A stretch of DNA of 64,000 nucleotides from Croceimicrobium sp965279135. GTDB lineage: Bacteria; Bacteroidota; Bacteroidia; Flavobacteriales; Schleiferiaceae. Location of the stretch: assembly GCA_965279135.1 (NCBI GenBank), contig OZ257133.1:1302001-1366000 (forward strand). Direction: 5' to 3'. The notes under the pieces were generated by a model. That model was not told the origin of the DNA, searched no databases, and saw only the letters and a program-made list of their open reading frames with translations. Numbering within the stretch: the stretch's first letter is position 1; every line of letters begins with the position of its first letter. Below are positions 25,185-33,829 of this stretch, in pieces. The translations under genes were made by a program, and so were the position numbers.

Positions 25185-25970
25185 TTACCCCTCAAAGGTT
25201 CCTCCTAACCAAACTTTAGCTTTACCACGTAAAAGAACCTGATTCATATGCATTTCGCATTGAAAAACTCCACCTCTAGGACTTAATTGGCGGGCCTCCA
25301 TTTTATCCTTCATCAGCCTTTCGCTCCAAAAGGGAGTGAGAATGGCATGGGATGATCCGGTGGCATGGTCTTCCAATTGCTGTACCTTAGGAACAAGGGT
25401 TCTGGAAACAAAATCTACTTCGTCGCCTGTTGCAGTTACGGTATATCCAAAGGGCTCTAATTCAGCCAGGGCTTTAAAATTGGGCTTCATGGCCTTTAGT
25501 TCTGCCTCTGATCGAAGCACAACCAAATCTTTGTTGGAGGTGCTGAAGTAATCATGAATGGTAACTCCGAGTGCCTCTTCCAAACCAATTGGGGCATTGC
25601 CATGATCAATTACTTCGATGGGATTAATCCATAGATAATAACCGGCCTGATCGCTTCCTACTTTCACATGACCATTTCGGTAGTGGAGAATAGCCTTTTC
25701 TTCTTCTCGGAAATGCTTTAAAAAAGCTGCTGCAGCAAGCGATCCATGACCGCAAAGGTCAATTTCACCATCTGGGGCAAACCACCGCACTTGATAATGT
25801 CCTTCCTTTACTGGCCATAAGAAGCTGGTTGCAGGTTGATTAAGCTCTTCAGCCCAAGCGCTCATAGAGGCTTCATTGGGCTCCGAATCGAGGAGGATAA
25901 CACTGGCACTATTGCCTTTGTAACCATTTTCCCGATCGTGAAATACCGTGATTATACTAAAGTTATTCAT
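25185..25970 (-). CDS. PhzF family isomerase-like protein
   Basis: 261 aa from the ATG at 25968-25970. A longer reading upstream would overlap the MFS gene by about 70 bp, while MNNFSIITVFHDRENGYKGN is the usual PhzF start. The two mirror-like halves carry NSASVILL, DLCGHGSLAAAAFL and DHATGSSHAILTPFWSE, typical of the family (diaminopimelate-epimerase fold). PhzF isomerises a phenazine precursor, but most homologues have other, unknown substrates, and no phenazine genes are near. Its start overlaps the stop of the MFS gene by 8 bp (ATGAATAA), so the two are translationally coupled. Confidence 0.85.
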   Translation of the reverse strand: MNNFSIITVFHDRENGYKGNSASVILLDSEPNEASMSAWAEELNQPATSFLWPVKEGHYQVRWFAPDGEIDLCGHGSLAAAAFLKHFREEEKAILHYRNGHVKVGSDQAGYYLWINPIEVIDHGNAPIGLEEALGVTIHDYFSTSNKDLVVLRSEAELKAMKPNFKALAELEPFGYTVTATGDEVDFVSRTLVPKVQQLEDHATGSSHAILTPFWSERLMKDKMEARQLSPRGGVFQCEMHMNQVLLRGKAKVWLGGTFEG

Positions 25971-27159
25971 AGCTGATTTCATTTCTCCTGGTCCAATTTG
26001 GATTCCAGAGTATAGCAGTAAGAGCCAGCGCACTAAACACCATCAAAGATACCATCGGTAAAGCGGATTCATCATGGAATATGGAAATATAGCCGGAGGC
26101 GATGGTACCGAAAAGCATCCTCAAAGCCCCCAAGAGAGCTGCTGCAGCGCCAGCTTGATTTTTAAATGGCTCCATTGCTAATCCTTGCAAGTTAGGATTG
26201 ATAAATCCTAGCATAGCTTGAAAGAGCCCCAAATTGATAAGAAAGAGGTAGACATGCTCAATTCCTAATATGTACTGAACTAGAAGCCCCAGACCTAACA
26301 AAGCAAATAAGACCGAGGTGATTTTACTCAGCTCTAACATACCGCTACTTTTCAATAGTCTCATATTCACTTGACTTGCACCTATATAGCACAATGCAAC
26401 CAGCCCGAAAATCCATGCATATTGATTTTCATCAAAGGCAAGAATTTCACGAATTACAAAGGGTGAACCAGCGATATAAGCGAACATTGCCATCATGCCG
26501 AAGCAACCTCCCAAAGCATACACCAGAAACTGTCGATTGAGAAACAGAGAACCATAAACCCTAAATATAGCGCGAGGAGCTATGGAAACATCTGCTTTGG
26601 GAACATACTTATCCTTTAGGAAATAGTAGGTCAGAATAGAAGTTAACAAAGCATAGAGGGCTAAAAGCACAAAATTGTAACGCCAGCCAAGCACGTTTAA
26701 AACAAAGGAACCTATTGATGGCGCTAGTACCGGAGCAATACCAAATACCAGAATAATAGCTGATAAGGCACGTGCAATCTCGTTATGCTCAAAATGATCT
26801 CGAATAACCGCTCTTGTAGCCACCATCCCCACAGAACCACCGAGGGCCATCACAAATCGAAGTGCAATTAGACTATTGATATCTGGTGCGAAGGCACAGC
26901 CCAGCGCGGCGATCATATACAAGGCAAACCCAAATAGTATCGGTTTCTTTCTTCCAAAACGATCGAGTAGAGGGCCATTAATCAATTGCCCAATTGCAAT
27001 TCCAATGAAATAAGCCGTTAAGCTTAAGCTCACATGATTAATAGGAGTGTCTAGATCTTTAGCGATCTCTGGGAAACCTGAAAGATAGAGGTCTATGGAA
27101 AGGGGACCTAATGCAGCAATGATGCCCAATAGGATAATGAGGCGAACTTTGGGTTTCAA
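25963..27159 (-). CDS. Bcr/CflA family multidrug efflux MFS transporter
   Basis: 398 aa with about 12 membrane segments. The N-terminal signature of drug:H+ antiporter-1 proteins is clear: LGPLSIDLYLSGFPEIAKDL, then motif A LINGPLLDRFGRKKPIL and VATRAVIRDHF. These point to the Bcr/CflA branch (bicyclomycin, chloramphenicol and related export). Substrates cannot be told. The start codon is TTG at 27157-27159; no upstream ATG is in frame before the intergenic region. The 3' end overlaps the PhzF-like gene by 8 bp, and the order MFS-PhzF-AlbA_2 is a compact operon. Confidence 0.9.
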   Translation of the reverse strand: MKPKVRLIILLGIIAALGPLSIDLYLSGFPEIAKDLDTPINHVSLSLTAYFIGIAIGQLINGPLLDRFGRKKPILFGFALYMIAALGCAFAPDINSLIALRFVMALGGSVGMVATRAVIRDHFEHNEIARALSAIILVFGIAPVLAPSIGSFVLNVLGWRYNFVLLALYALLTSILTYYFLKDKYVPKADVSIAPRAIFRVYGSLFLNRQFLVYALGGCFGMMAMFAYIAGSPFVIREILAFDENQYAWIFGLVALCYIGASQVNMRLLKSSGMLELSKITSVLFALLGLGLLVQYILGIEHVYLFLINLGLFQAMLGFINPNLQGLAMEPFKNQAGAAAALLGALRMLFGTIASGYISIFHDESALPMVSLMVFSALALTAILWNPNWTRRNEISYE

Positions 27160-27221
27160 TTCAGGAATTAAGTTTAAGAATTAACCCATTGATTGATTAT
27201 TGTTCAAGAATCTGAGCTATT

Positions 27222-28526
27222 CTATGATGACCCTTGATCTGAATTCCGATTAGGTCTTTTCTTGAAATTATTGGAACGCCCTTTTGGTTTGCCCTTGTAA
27301 TTGGATCGGCGCTTATTGTTTTGATTACGTGGACCAGAATTACGGTTGCCCGGGCGCCCACCTCTGCGTTGGGGCTCCTTCCAGACCGGAGCTTCTCCCA
27401 AATTTTCAGGAGGATTTTGTTTCTCGTAAACCCGCTCTACAAAGTTTTCTATGCGCTTGAATTTATAGATTTCCTCTGCACTTACGAAGGTTATGGCCAT
27501 TCCTTTAGCAGCCGCTCTTGCAGTTCGTCCTACGCGATGTACATAATCCTCAGCATCATTGGGGACATCATAGTTGATAACAAGGTCTATATCCTTTATG
27601 TCAATTCCTCGACTTAATACATCTGTAGCAACCAAAATTCGAGTATTCCTGGCTTTAAACTGAAGCAATATCTTTTCCCTTTCACTTTGCTCGTAGTCAC
27701 TGGAAATCCCTTCAACATTAAGCCCTTTCCTTTGTAGGGAGCCTACTAAACGTTGGATTTTTTTCTTGGTAGAACAAAAAATGATAATGCTCTTAAAATC
27801 GGGGTGCTGATTAATGAGATGTCGGGCCAGGGCATTTTTTTGCTCTTCATGAGCCATAAAAACTTGCTGATCTACACCTTCAGCAGGCTTAGATACGGCC
27901 AGGTTTACTTCTGAAGGATCATTCAATATCTCCTTGGCTAACTTGCGGATTTTGGGAGCCATGGTGGCAGAGAACATCAAGGATTGGCGCTCCTTGGGAC
28001 ATTCTTCTATAATTCGTTTGATATCGTCGTAGAAACCAATATCAAGCATTCGATCGGCCTCATCAAGTATCAGAAATTGGAGTTGATCGAGTTTCACGTA
28101 TTCATTTCGAATATGCGCTAGCAATCTTCCGGGGGTGGCGATAATAATATCGGTTCCTTCACTCAGAGCTCTTCTTTCCGCTTCCCATTCCGGGCCAGTA
28201 CCACCGCCATAAACGGCATAGGAGGTAAGATCTGAAAAGTAAGCCAATCCCATGATTTGCTGCTCAATCTGAATTGCTAGTTCTCTGGTAGGACATAGGA
28301 TTAAACCATCAATAACTCCTTTTTTCCTGCCCTTAATTAGCTTATGAAGAACAGGAAGTACAAAGGCCGCCGTTTTGCCTGTGCCTGTTTGGGCACAACC
28401 AATTAAATCTTTACCCTCCAGAATTACTGGAATGGCTTGCTCTTGAATAGGTGTAGCCTCCTCAAAGCTCATGTAAGAAAGAGACTCGAGCAGGTCGTCA
28501 TTTAAGTTGAATTCGGAAAATTTCAT
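27222..28526 (-). CDS. DEAD-box ATP-dependent RNA helicase (RhlE-like)
   Basis: 434 aa with every superfamily 2 motif in order: Q motif (FEEATPIQEQAIP), I AQTGTGKT, Ia PTRELA, II LDEADRML, III SATMA, IV IIFCSTKKK, V ATDVLSRGIDI, VI HRVGRTAR. The C-terminal 60 residues are strongly basic and Gly/Asn/Arg-rich (RRGGRPGNRNSGPRNQNNKR), an unstructured RNA-binding tail common in RhlE-type helicases of cold-water bacteria. It remodels RNA or ribosomal precursors in the cytosol. It is divergent from the small lipoprotein gene to its right. Confidence 0.94.
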   Translation of the reverse strand: MKFSEFNLNDDLLESLSYMSFEEATPIQEQAIPVILEGKDLIGCAQTGTGKTAAFVLPVLHKLIKGRKKGVIDGLILCPTRELAIQIEQQIMGLAYFSDLTSYAVYGGGTGPEWEAERRALSEGTDIIIATPGRLLAHIRNEYVKLDQLQFLILDEADRMLDIGFYDDIKRIIEECPKERQSLMFSATMAPKIRKLAKEILNDPSEVNLAVSKPAEGVDQQVFMAHEEQKNALARHLINQHPDFKSIIIFCSTKKKIQRLVGSLQRKGLNVEGISSDYEQSEREKILLQFKARNTRILVATDVLSRGIDIKDIDLVINYDVPNDAEDYVHRVGRTARAAAKGMAITFVSAEEIYKFKRIENFVERVYEKQNPPENLGEAPVWKEPQRRGGRPGNRNSGPRNQNNKRRSNYKGKPKGRSNNFKKRPNRNSDQGSS

Positions 28527-28691
28527 AAGCTACAGGGAGCGAAGGTGCTAAAAAATAGACTAGAAAAATGGCAGCCCCCTGGTTTTTAGAAAAATCGGAT
28601 TGTTAACAAGTCGGTAGGGCTCAAATGCAGATGGAATTTCATGCTTTCAATCTCAGACCCTAAATTAGCGGCAAGCCAAAAGAACACAGTA

Positions 28692-29189
28692 ATGCGGAAA
28701 TATTTAATCTGGGCTGTTTTGCCCCTGTTTATGGCCTGTCAAAGTACAGCCACAAATGATGAAGAAAGCATCAATATCCTGGTATCAGGGGATATGCTAT
28801 TTGAAGGGCCTAATAGCCTGCAAGGAGAAGGTTCCCGGGATTTAATGAGCCTTGCCGAGAGTATCGGTTGCGCAGTAGAGGATATCAAGAGTATCAAAGC
28901 GGCTAAGGCTAAAGTTGGAATGGAAGAAAAGCAACAATCTATCACCGAGAGTGTTTTACTTCAGGTAGTTAGTGATAATGAGGAGTTAATGACTTTAGGC
29001 ACCTTAAATCCTATTCCCGCTCAAGGCATCCTATATTTAAACATGGCTGAGGAAACGGATTTGTTACCCTATCTTAAAGATCAAGGCATGACCTGGGTTT
29101 TAGATTTAAACCTGAGTAGTGATCATGAAGATATGATGAATGCCAAAGCAGAAATTGGCTTAGTAATTGAATACACGGAGAAAAACTAA
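28692..29189 (+). CDS. Hypothetical lipoprotein
   Basis: 165 aa from the ATG at 28692. A reading from 28641 adds 17 residues in front of the signal peptide and is unlikely. MRKYLIWAVLPLFMAC is a lipoprotein signal with Cys16. The mature part (QSTATNDEESINILVSGDML onwards) has no family I recognise; it is mixed alpha/beta with a Leu-rich C-terminal half. The gene is 10 bp before the DUF2147 gene and probably co-transcribed. Confidence 0.7.
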   Translation: MRKYLIWAVLPLFMACQSTATNDEESINILVSGDMLFEGPNSLQGEGSRDLMSLAESIGCAVEDIKSIKAAKAKVGMEEKQQSITESVLLQVVSDNEELMTLGTLNPIPAQGILYLNMAEETDLLPYLKDQGMTWVLDLNLSSDHEDMMNAKAEIGLVIEYTEKN

Positions 29190-29199
29190 GAAGATTACA

Positions 29200-29658
29200 A
29201 TGAGAAAATTGATTTACAGCACCTTAATCGCCATTTTCAGTATTGGAATGGCAACGGCCCAGGAAACAGGCGATAAATTGGTAGGAGTATGGCAACCAAG
29301 CGAAGGAACCGCCCTGGTTAAGATTGACAAGATTGGAAGTAAATATTTCGGACGAATAGTTTGGCTAAAAGAGCCGATGAATGAAGAAGGGACACCAAAA
29401 CTGGATGTTAATAATCCGGATGAATCACTTAGAAGTACTCCTTTAAAGGGATACAGAATTCTAAAAGACTTTAGTTGGGATGATGAAGAAGGCATTTGGA
29501 AGGATGGAACCATTTATGATCCAAAAAATGGCACCACCTACAATTGCAAAATTGAGCTTACCGAAGAAAACAAAATCGAAGTTCGAGGTTTTGTAGGTAC
29601 AGCAGTATTTGGCCGAACCGACGTTTGGACCCGAAGAGTAAAAAAGAAGAAAGGTTAA
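29200..29658 (+). CDS. DUF2147 domain-containing secreted protein
   Basis: 152 aa from the ATG at 29200. The longer reading at 29167 would overlap the lipoprotein gene and displace the signal. MRKLIYSTLIAIFSIGMATAQ is a cleavable signal. The DUF2147 domain follows: VGVWQPSEGTALVKID, YFGRIVWLKEP, LKGYRILKDFSWDDEEGIWK, GTIYDPKNGTTYNCKI and the closing FGRTDVWTR. It is a lipocalin-like small beta barrel in the periplasm with unknown ligand. It ends in a strong bidirectional terminator shared with the convergent outer-membrane protein gene. Confidence 0.88.
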   Translation: MRKLIYSTLIAIFSIGMATAQETGDKLVGVWQPSEGTALVKIDKIGSKYFGRIVWLKEPMNEEGTPKLDVNNPDESLRSTPLKGYRILKDFSWDDEEGIWKDGTIYDPKNGTTYNCKIELTEENKIEVRGFVGTAVFGRTDVWTRRVKKKKG

Positions 29659-29690
29659 TTCTGCTTTACAAAAGCAATAAACGTAGCAAC

Positions 29691-29731
29691 AAAAAAGCCG
29701 CTCCAAATATTGGGGCGGCTTTTTTGTTTTT
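29691..29731. terminator. Bidirectional Rho-independent terminator
   Basis: Perfect stem AAAAAAGCCGC(t)CC (29691-29704) with GGgGCGGCTTTTTT (29712-29725), flanked by A and T runs on both sides. It serves both convergent genes (29200-29658 and 29742-30827). Confidence 0.88.
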
Positions 29732-29741
29732 TATTACTCCC

Positions 29742-30827
29742 TTAAGGACTTACATAGCTTAAGCCAATTGTGAAGTAAGGTGTATTGGCCAGATCATTTT
29801 CAATAAAGTAGGGATCATCACTTCCAAAGAATCTAAGGAAGTCTCCACCTTGATCGACTTCGTAACTGTAATTGATACGATATCCTGCTTCCACCGACAT
29901 CCAAAAGAATCCATTGAGTTGTCTTGAATATTGTAATCCAGCTCTAATCTCGGAACGTCTCAATTCGAGATCACGCCCATCAAAATAGGTTGGTACAGCC
30001 GGGAGAATAGCGGGAATCTCTGCTTGATTCATGCTAAAGGTGGCCCCATTAACATTAAAACCGAGTCCCATATAGCTAAGGCTGTTAAAACGATATCTGA
30101 GCATCGCTCGGGCGGGTAGAAGCGCCTCGATACCCCACTTCTGGTTTTTAAAGGTATGATAGTAGTATACAATCGGTACGTAATTTAGAGCTCCTCCCAA
30201 ATAGGTACGAGAAAGCCCAAAGGCATACATCAAGCGATCACTTCGCTTCCATCCATAAAGAGCTGCAATTGGGAATCTTAGCTTACTAAAATTAATATCA
30301 GAAAAACCATAATTACCATTTAGCTCAGATTGTAACTGAGCCAAAATGAAGTTTTTCTCATTTAAGGGTTTGAAAATAGTAAGGGTGAGATTAGCCCGAT
30401 TGAATACCGATTCATTTAACTCGCTCGCAAAGGGGTGGTCATCGATATCGCTTAAGGTATAAGTCTGGCGTTGATAATTAACCCCAAGATTAATTAGGAT
30501 GTTATTCCTTGAAATTATTGGGAAATTACTTACTAAAGAAATCTGATGAGCCTGATCTACCTGAACCGTATCTGGAGAATGATAGTTGGAATTAGAGGTG
30601 GGTCCAATTATCAATTCATGCGGAACTTGATAATTGTAGAGCAATCCAACTAAGGTTGAGGGACTCTGTCCCAGCACTTTGTTGTTACAAAAGGCTTTTG
30701 CTGCCGGTGCAGCAAGCTCATAATCAGAAAAATCAAAATCATCCTCTGCAGCCGTAGTATCTTCTTGAGCATAAAGACTGGATTGAACTAAGGCGAGTAT
30801 TAGAAGAACTAGTATTCTTAATTGCAT
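29742..30827 (-). CDS. DUF6268-like outer-membrane beta-barrel protein
   Basis: 361 aa with a signal peptide (MQLRILVLLILALVQSSLYAQ), an acidic stretch (DTTAAEDDFDFSDYE), then alternating hydrophobic/polar strands rich in Tyr, Phe and Asn (ILINLGVNYQRQTYTLSDID; WKRSDRLMYAFGLSRTYLGG; MLRYRFNSLSYMGLGFNVNG). The chain closes with YFTIGLSYVSP, an aromatic-rich terminal strand expected for an outer-membrane barrel. The pattern matches DUF6268 proteins of Bacteroidota in general, but I cannot confirm the family from memory alone. Function unknown. Confidence 0.7.
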   Translation of the reverse strand: MQLRILVLLILALVQSSLYAQEDTTAAEDDFDFSDYELAAPAAKAFCNNKVLGQSPSTLVGLLYNYQVPHELIIGPTSNSNYHSPDTVQVDQAHQISLVSNFPIISRNNILINLGVNYQRQTYTLSDIDDHPFASELNESVFNRANLTLTIFKPLNEKNFILAQLQSELNGNYGFSDINFSKLRFPIAALYGWKRSDRLMYAFGLSRTYLGGALNYVPIVYYYHTFKNQKWGIEALLPARAMLRYRFNSLSYMGLGFNVNGATFSMNQAEIPAILPAVPTYFDGRDLELRRSEIRAGLQYSRQLNGFFWMSVEAGYRINYSYEVDQGGDFLRFFGSDDPYFIENDLANTPYFTIGLSYVSP

Positions 30828-30895
30828 GGATTAAATATTTCGGACTAAAATAAGCAGGCAAAACTTAATGTGTAATTTTCTCTCAAATCCATCTT

Positions 30896-31354
30896 ATGAA
30901 AAATGCGGTATTTCTTTTTCTTGTGATTGCAGGGTTCTCCTTGTCTGGACAGGATTCTCGGATTCAGGGTTTAAATGCCTTCTTGGACCAGTGGCATGAG
31001 GCGGCGGCTAATGCGAACGCTGAACTATTCTTTGGCAGTATGGCTGAGGAGGGAATTTATATCGGAACCGATGTAAGCGAAAGATGGCTGCGCGATGAGC
31101 TTAGAGAGTGGGCTAAATTTGCTTTTGAAAGAGAGTCGGCCTGGACCTTTAAAGCCAAAGAGCGCAATTGGCATTTTCTAAATGAAGAAGTCGCTATTGC
31201 TGATGAAGTTCTGGATACCTGGATGGGAGATTGCCGCTCTACCGCAGTTTTGAAAAAAGAAAATGAGGAATGGCTCATTTACCATTATCAATTATCGGTC
31301 ACGGTGCCCAATGAAAGGATAGAAGACTTCAAAAAGCTACTGGGTATAGAATAA
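30896..31354 (+). CDS. Secreted NTF2/SnoaL-like protein
   Basis: 152 aa. Residues 1-18 form a signal peptide (MKNAVFLFLVIAGFSLSG). The mature protein fits the SnoaL_3/NTF2-like cone fold: LNAFLDQWHEAAANANAELFFGSMAEEGIYIGTD, then WLRDELREWAKF and a C-terminal strand pair (STAVLKKENEEWLIYHYQLS). Such domains bind small ligands or act as simple hydrolases; no function can be named. It is a single gene, followed after 26 bp by a palindrome. Confidence 0.75.
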   Translation: MKNAVFLFLVIAGFSLSGQDSRIQGLNAFLDQWHEAAANANAELFFGSMAEEGIYIGTDVSERWLRDELREWAKFAFERESAWTFKAKERNWHFLNEEVAIADEVLDTWMGDCRSTAVLKKENEEWLIYHYQLSVTVPNERIEDFKKLLGIE

Positions 31355-31380
31355 GGGCATGGGATGCTGAAATTATTATT

Positions 31381-31405
31381 GTGATATGCAAAATATGCAT
31401 ATCAC
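31381..31405. promoter_or_regulatory. 25-bp palindrome, candidate operator of the 31454-32744 operon
   Basis: GTGATATGCA (31381-31390) and TGCATATCAC (31396-31405) are perfect 10-bp inverted repeats around AAATA. The site lies 48 bp before the ATG at 31454 and has no T run, so it is not a terminator for the gene upstream. A dimeric regulator site is the best reading. Confidence 0.55.
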
Positions 31406-31453
31406 GACTTTGGCGAAGGCAATTATTTTGATTGAGAACCAAATGCAATTAAA

Positions 31454-31819
31454 ATGAGACACTGTTTAGCCTGCGATACTCCTTTAAAAGGCCGTACTGA
31501 TAAGAAATTTTGCGACTACAATTGTCGTAATGCACATCACAACTTTAAGAACCGATTTAACAAAGCCGAAATCCAAAAAGTGCATCGCGCTTTGATGAAA
31601 AACTATCACATTCTGGAAGAACTGCTACAGAATAAGGTGGAAAGTATTGATATCACTGCCATTCAGGCGATCGGTTTTGACATCCGATTGCAAACTAAAC
31701 AGATAAAAGACCCGGTGTTGGGCAAAGTTTCATTTCTCTATGATATACCCTTTCAACAAAATGAAGAGGAAATTGTCTTAAGCCTTAGAGAATTGAAAGC
31801 ATACCGACAAACTGCATGA
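31454..31819 (+). CDS. Zinc-ribbon protein of unknown function
   Basis: 121 aa. The N-terminus has a treble-clef-like zinc site: CLACDTPLKGRTDKKFC then DYNCRNAHHNF (Cys4, Cys7, Cys20, Cys24), similar to DUF2116-type ribbons. The rest (35-121) is helical with a basic patch (NKAEIQKVHRALMKNYHIL), followed by a short strand region (GKVSFLYDIP). Nucleic-acid binding would fit but is inference. It is the first gene of a coupled trio: its stop overlaps the ATG of the next gene (ATGA). Confidence 0.72.
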   Translation: MRHCLACDTPLKGRTDKKFCDYNCRNAHHNFKNRFNKAEIQKVHRALMKNYHILEELLQNKVESIDITAIQAIGFDIRLQTKQIKDPVLGKVSFLYDIPFQQNEEEIVLSLRELKAYRQTA

Positions 31820-32049
31820 ATTTAAAAACCAAATGGCTCATATACAGCGTGGCTGGATTAATACTGGTTGGAGCGGGTATGAGTGTGTTTGGTGAAGCAT
31901 TAAGTCGAAAGCAAAACTCAGAACCCTGGTTCTGGATTGGTACTTTGAGTTTAGTTCTCCTTAATTCGGGCTTGAGCTTTATTGGTCAGGCGGTTATTTT
32001 TAAGGTTCGAAGGGAACGCGACTCAGGGAATCAATCCAGTAGTAAATGA
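31816..32049 (+). CDS. Small two-helix membrane protein
   Basis: 77 aa with two hydrophobic segments: LIYSVAGLILVGAGMSVFGE (about 9-28) and WFWIGTLSLVLLNSGLSFIG (about 38-58), then a polar C-terminus (KVRRERDSGNQSSSK). There is no recognised family. It overlaps the genes on both sides by 4 bp, so it is made together with the zinc-ribbon protein and the CrtA-like enzyme. That coupling suggests a shared role, perhaps membrane anchoring. Confidence 0.7.
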   Translation: MNLKTKWLIYSVAGLILVGAGMSVFGEALSRKQNSEPWFWIGTLSLVLLNSGLSFIGQAVIFKVRRERDSGNQSSSK

Positions 32050-32744
32050 GTTTAACCAGGATATCTTTCTATCACTTTGGCACTACCTCTAGTCGCTGGT
32101 GGGCCTTTAAGCAAATGAGGCAGGCGCATGCTCAACTTCAAAATCAGGAGGGGCTCAAATTCTATAAACTTATGGGGTCTGGTGCGGGCAAAGGCTTTAG
32201 CATTAAACCAGATTGGAAGGTTTATGCCTTTATTCAAGTTTGGCAACAAGAGTCGGATATTCAGGCATTTGAAAAAAGCACCTGGCATAAAGAGTTGATC
32301 CTTCACTCCAACGGGGAGTGGCATTTCGATCTCAGTCCCTACAAATCCAAAGGCACCTGGAACGGATTAGAACCATTTGCTGAAAATGAGGAGCTGGCTA
32401 GCCCACTTATGGCGGTAATTACCAGAGCCAGCATAAAATGGACCCATCTTATCCCGTTCTGGCTGGCGGTTCCAGCTGTTTCCAGAATAATCCAAAAACA
32501 GAAATCGCTTCTTTTTCAAAAAGGGATTGGTGAATGGCCCCTTATTGAGCAGGCCACTTTCAGTATTTGGGAAAGAGAAGGAGCGATGCGGGATTTCGCT
32601 TATCGCCAAAAGGAGCATCAAAATGTGGTACGAAAAACGCGGAGCTTGAAATGGTACCGTGAGGAACAATTCACCCGTTTCTCTGTGATACGGCAATATG
32701 GGGATTGGCCGGATAAGACCTTCGATGCAATTCAAGCTAATTGA
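32046..32744 (+). CDS. Spheroidene monooxygenase (CrtA)-like protein
   Basis: 232 aa matching the CrtA family pattern along its whole length: WWAFKQMRQAHAQL, GLKFYKLMGSGAGKGFSIKP, VYAFIQVWQQESD, GTWNGLEPFAEN, LMAVITRASIKW, LLFQKGIGEWPLIEQATFSIW and GAMRDFAYRQKEHQNVVRKT. CrtA introduces keto groups into acyclic carotenoids (spheroidene to spheroidenone) in purple bacteria. In Bacteroidota the true substrate is unknown, and no other carotenoid gene lies in this window. It is the third gene of a coupled operon behind a palindromic candidate operator. Confidence 0.82.
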   Translation: MSLTRISFYHFGTTSSRWWAFKQMRQAHAQLQNQEGLKFYKLMGSGAGKGFSIKPDWKVYAFIQVWQQESDIQAFEKSTWHKELILHSNGEWHFDLSPYKSKGTWNGLEPFAENEELASPLMAVITRASIKWTHLIPFWLAVPAVSRIIQKQKSLLFQKGIGEWPLIEQATFSIWEREGAMRDFAYRQKEHQNVVRKTRSLKWYREEQFTRFSVIRQYGDWPDKTFDAIQAN

Positions 32745-32883
32745 TTATCAAAGGATTAAGAGGTGAATCGTAGTCTCTTGATACAAAGTCCAGCCAATTG
32801 GATTTAATCCGCAAAATTGAAGGGGATAAAGGCTTTATGCTTTATTTTCGCAGCCAATTAATGGCAAATCCAATTTCGCAATA

Positions 32884-33753
32884 ATGAGCGTACTTGTAAA
32901 TAAAGATTCGAAAGTCATCGTACAGGGTTTTACCGGAAGTGAAGGAACCTTTCACGCTGGTCAAATGATTGAAGCAGGCACTAATGTAGTAGGTGGTGTT
33001 ACTCCAGGTAAAGGTGGTCAATCTCATCTTGAGCGTCCCGTTTTTAACACCGTTGAAGACGCGGTTAAGCAAACTGGTGCTGATGTTTCTATCATTTTCG
33101 TTCCTCCGGCTTTTGCAGCAGACGCAATTATGGAGGCCGCCGAAGCGGGTATTAAAGTTATTGTAGCCATTACCGAAGGTATTCCTGTAAAGGATATGAT
33201 TACCGTTAAGGAATACCTATCAGATAAAGATAGTCGCCTAATTGGACCGAACTGCCCAGGAGTAATGACTCCCGGTGGAGCCAAAGTGGGTATCATGCCT
33301 GCCTTTATATTCAATCCAGGTCGTATTGGTATCGTTTCTAAATCAGGTACTTTGACTTATGAAGCGGTTGATCAGATCACTAAAGCCGGTATGGGTCAAA
33401 CCACTGCAATTGGCATTGGTGGAGATCCTATCATTGGAACATCCATGAAGGAGGCGATCGAATTGTTGATGAATGACGAAGAAACGGATGGCATAGTAAT
33501 GATTGGTGAAATTGGTGGCCAAATGGAAGCTGAGGCAGCGCGTTGGATCAAAGAAAACGGAACTAAGCCAGTTGTTGGTTTCATTGCTGGTGAAACTGCT
33601 CCTAAAGGTCGTACTATGGGTCATGCAGGGGCGATAGTAGGTGGTAGCGAAGACACGGCGCAAGCTAAAAAGGCCATTATGCGCGAATGTGGAATCCACG
33701 TAGTAGATTCTCCTGCTAATATTGGCAGTAAAATGACCGAGGTATTAGCTTAA
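32884..33753 (+). CDS. sucD: Succinate-CoA ligase subunit alpha
   Basis: 289 aa, full length. The CoA-binding Rossmann domain has GFTGSEGTFHAGQMIEAGTN and VPPAFAADAIMEA. The phosphohistidine loop is GHAGAIVGGSEDTA, with TLTYEAV and GIGGDPIIGTSMKEAI before it. The enzyme makes succinate and NTP from succinyl-CoA in the TCA cycle together with SucC. The beta subunit is not next to it here; sucC and sucD are commonly separated in Bacteroidota. It is monocistronic with its own terminator. Confidence 0.97.
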   Translation: MSVLVNKDSKVIVQGFTGSEGTFHAGQMIEAGTNVVGGVTPGKGGQSHLERPVFNTVEDAVKQTGADVSIIFVPPAFAADAIMEAAEAGIKVIVAITEGIPVKDMITVKEYLSDKDSRLIGPNCPGVMTPGGAKVGIMPAFIFNPGRIGIVSKSGTLTYEAVDQITKAGMGQTTAIGIGGDPIIGTSMKEAIELLMNDEETDGIVMIGEIGGQMEAEAARWIKENGTKPVVGFIAGETAPKGRTMGHAGAIVGGSEDTAQAKKAIMRECGIHVVDSPANIGSKMTEVLA

Positions 33754-33783
33754 GAAATAGCTGTACAAATTCGATAATATTGG

Positions 33784-33815
33784 AATCCCAAAGCATGGTC
33801 TTTGGGATTTTTTTT
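33784..33815 (+). terminator. Rho-independent terminator of sucD
   Basis: AATCCCAAAG (33784-33793) and CTTTGGGATT (33800-33809) form a perfect 10-bp stem around CATGGT, followed by a T run. It lies 30 bp after the stop. Confidence 0.9.
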
Positions 33816-33829
33816 GCTTTATCACTAGA

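Noticed and set aside
32796..32875. Inverted repeat AATTGGATTT/AAATCCAATT before sucD
   Set aside because: The arms are 60 bp apart and AT-rich; likely chance. A weak promoter match (TTG, 23 nt, TATTTTCG) in between is one base off consensus, so I did not list it.
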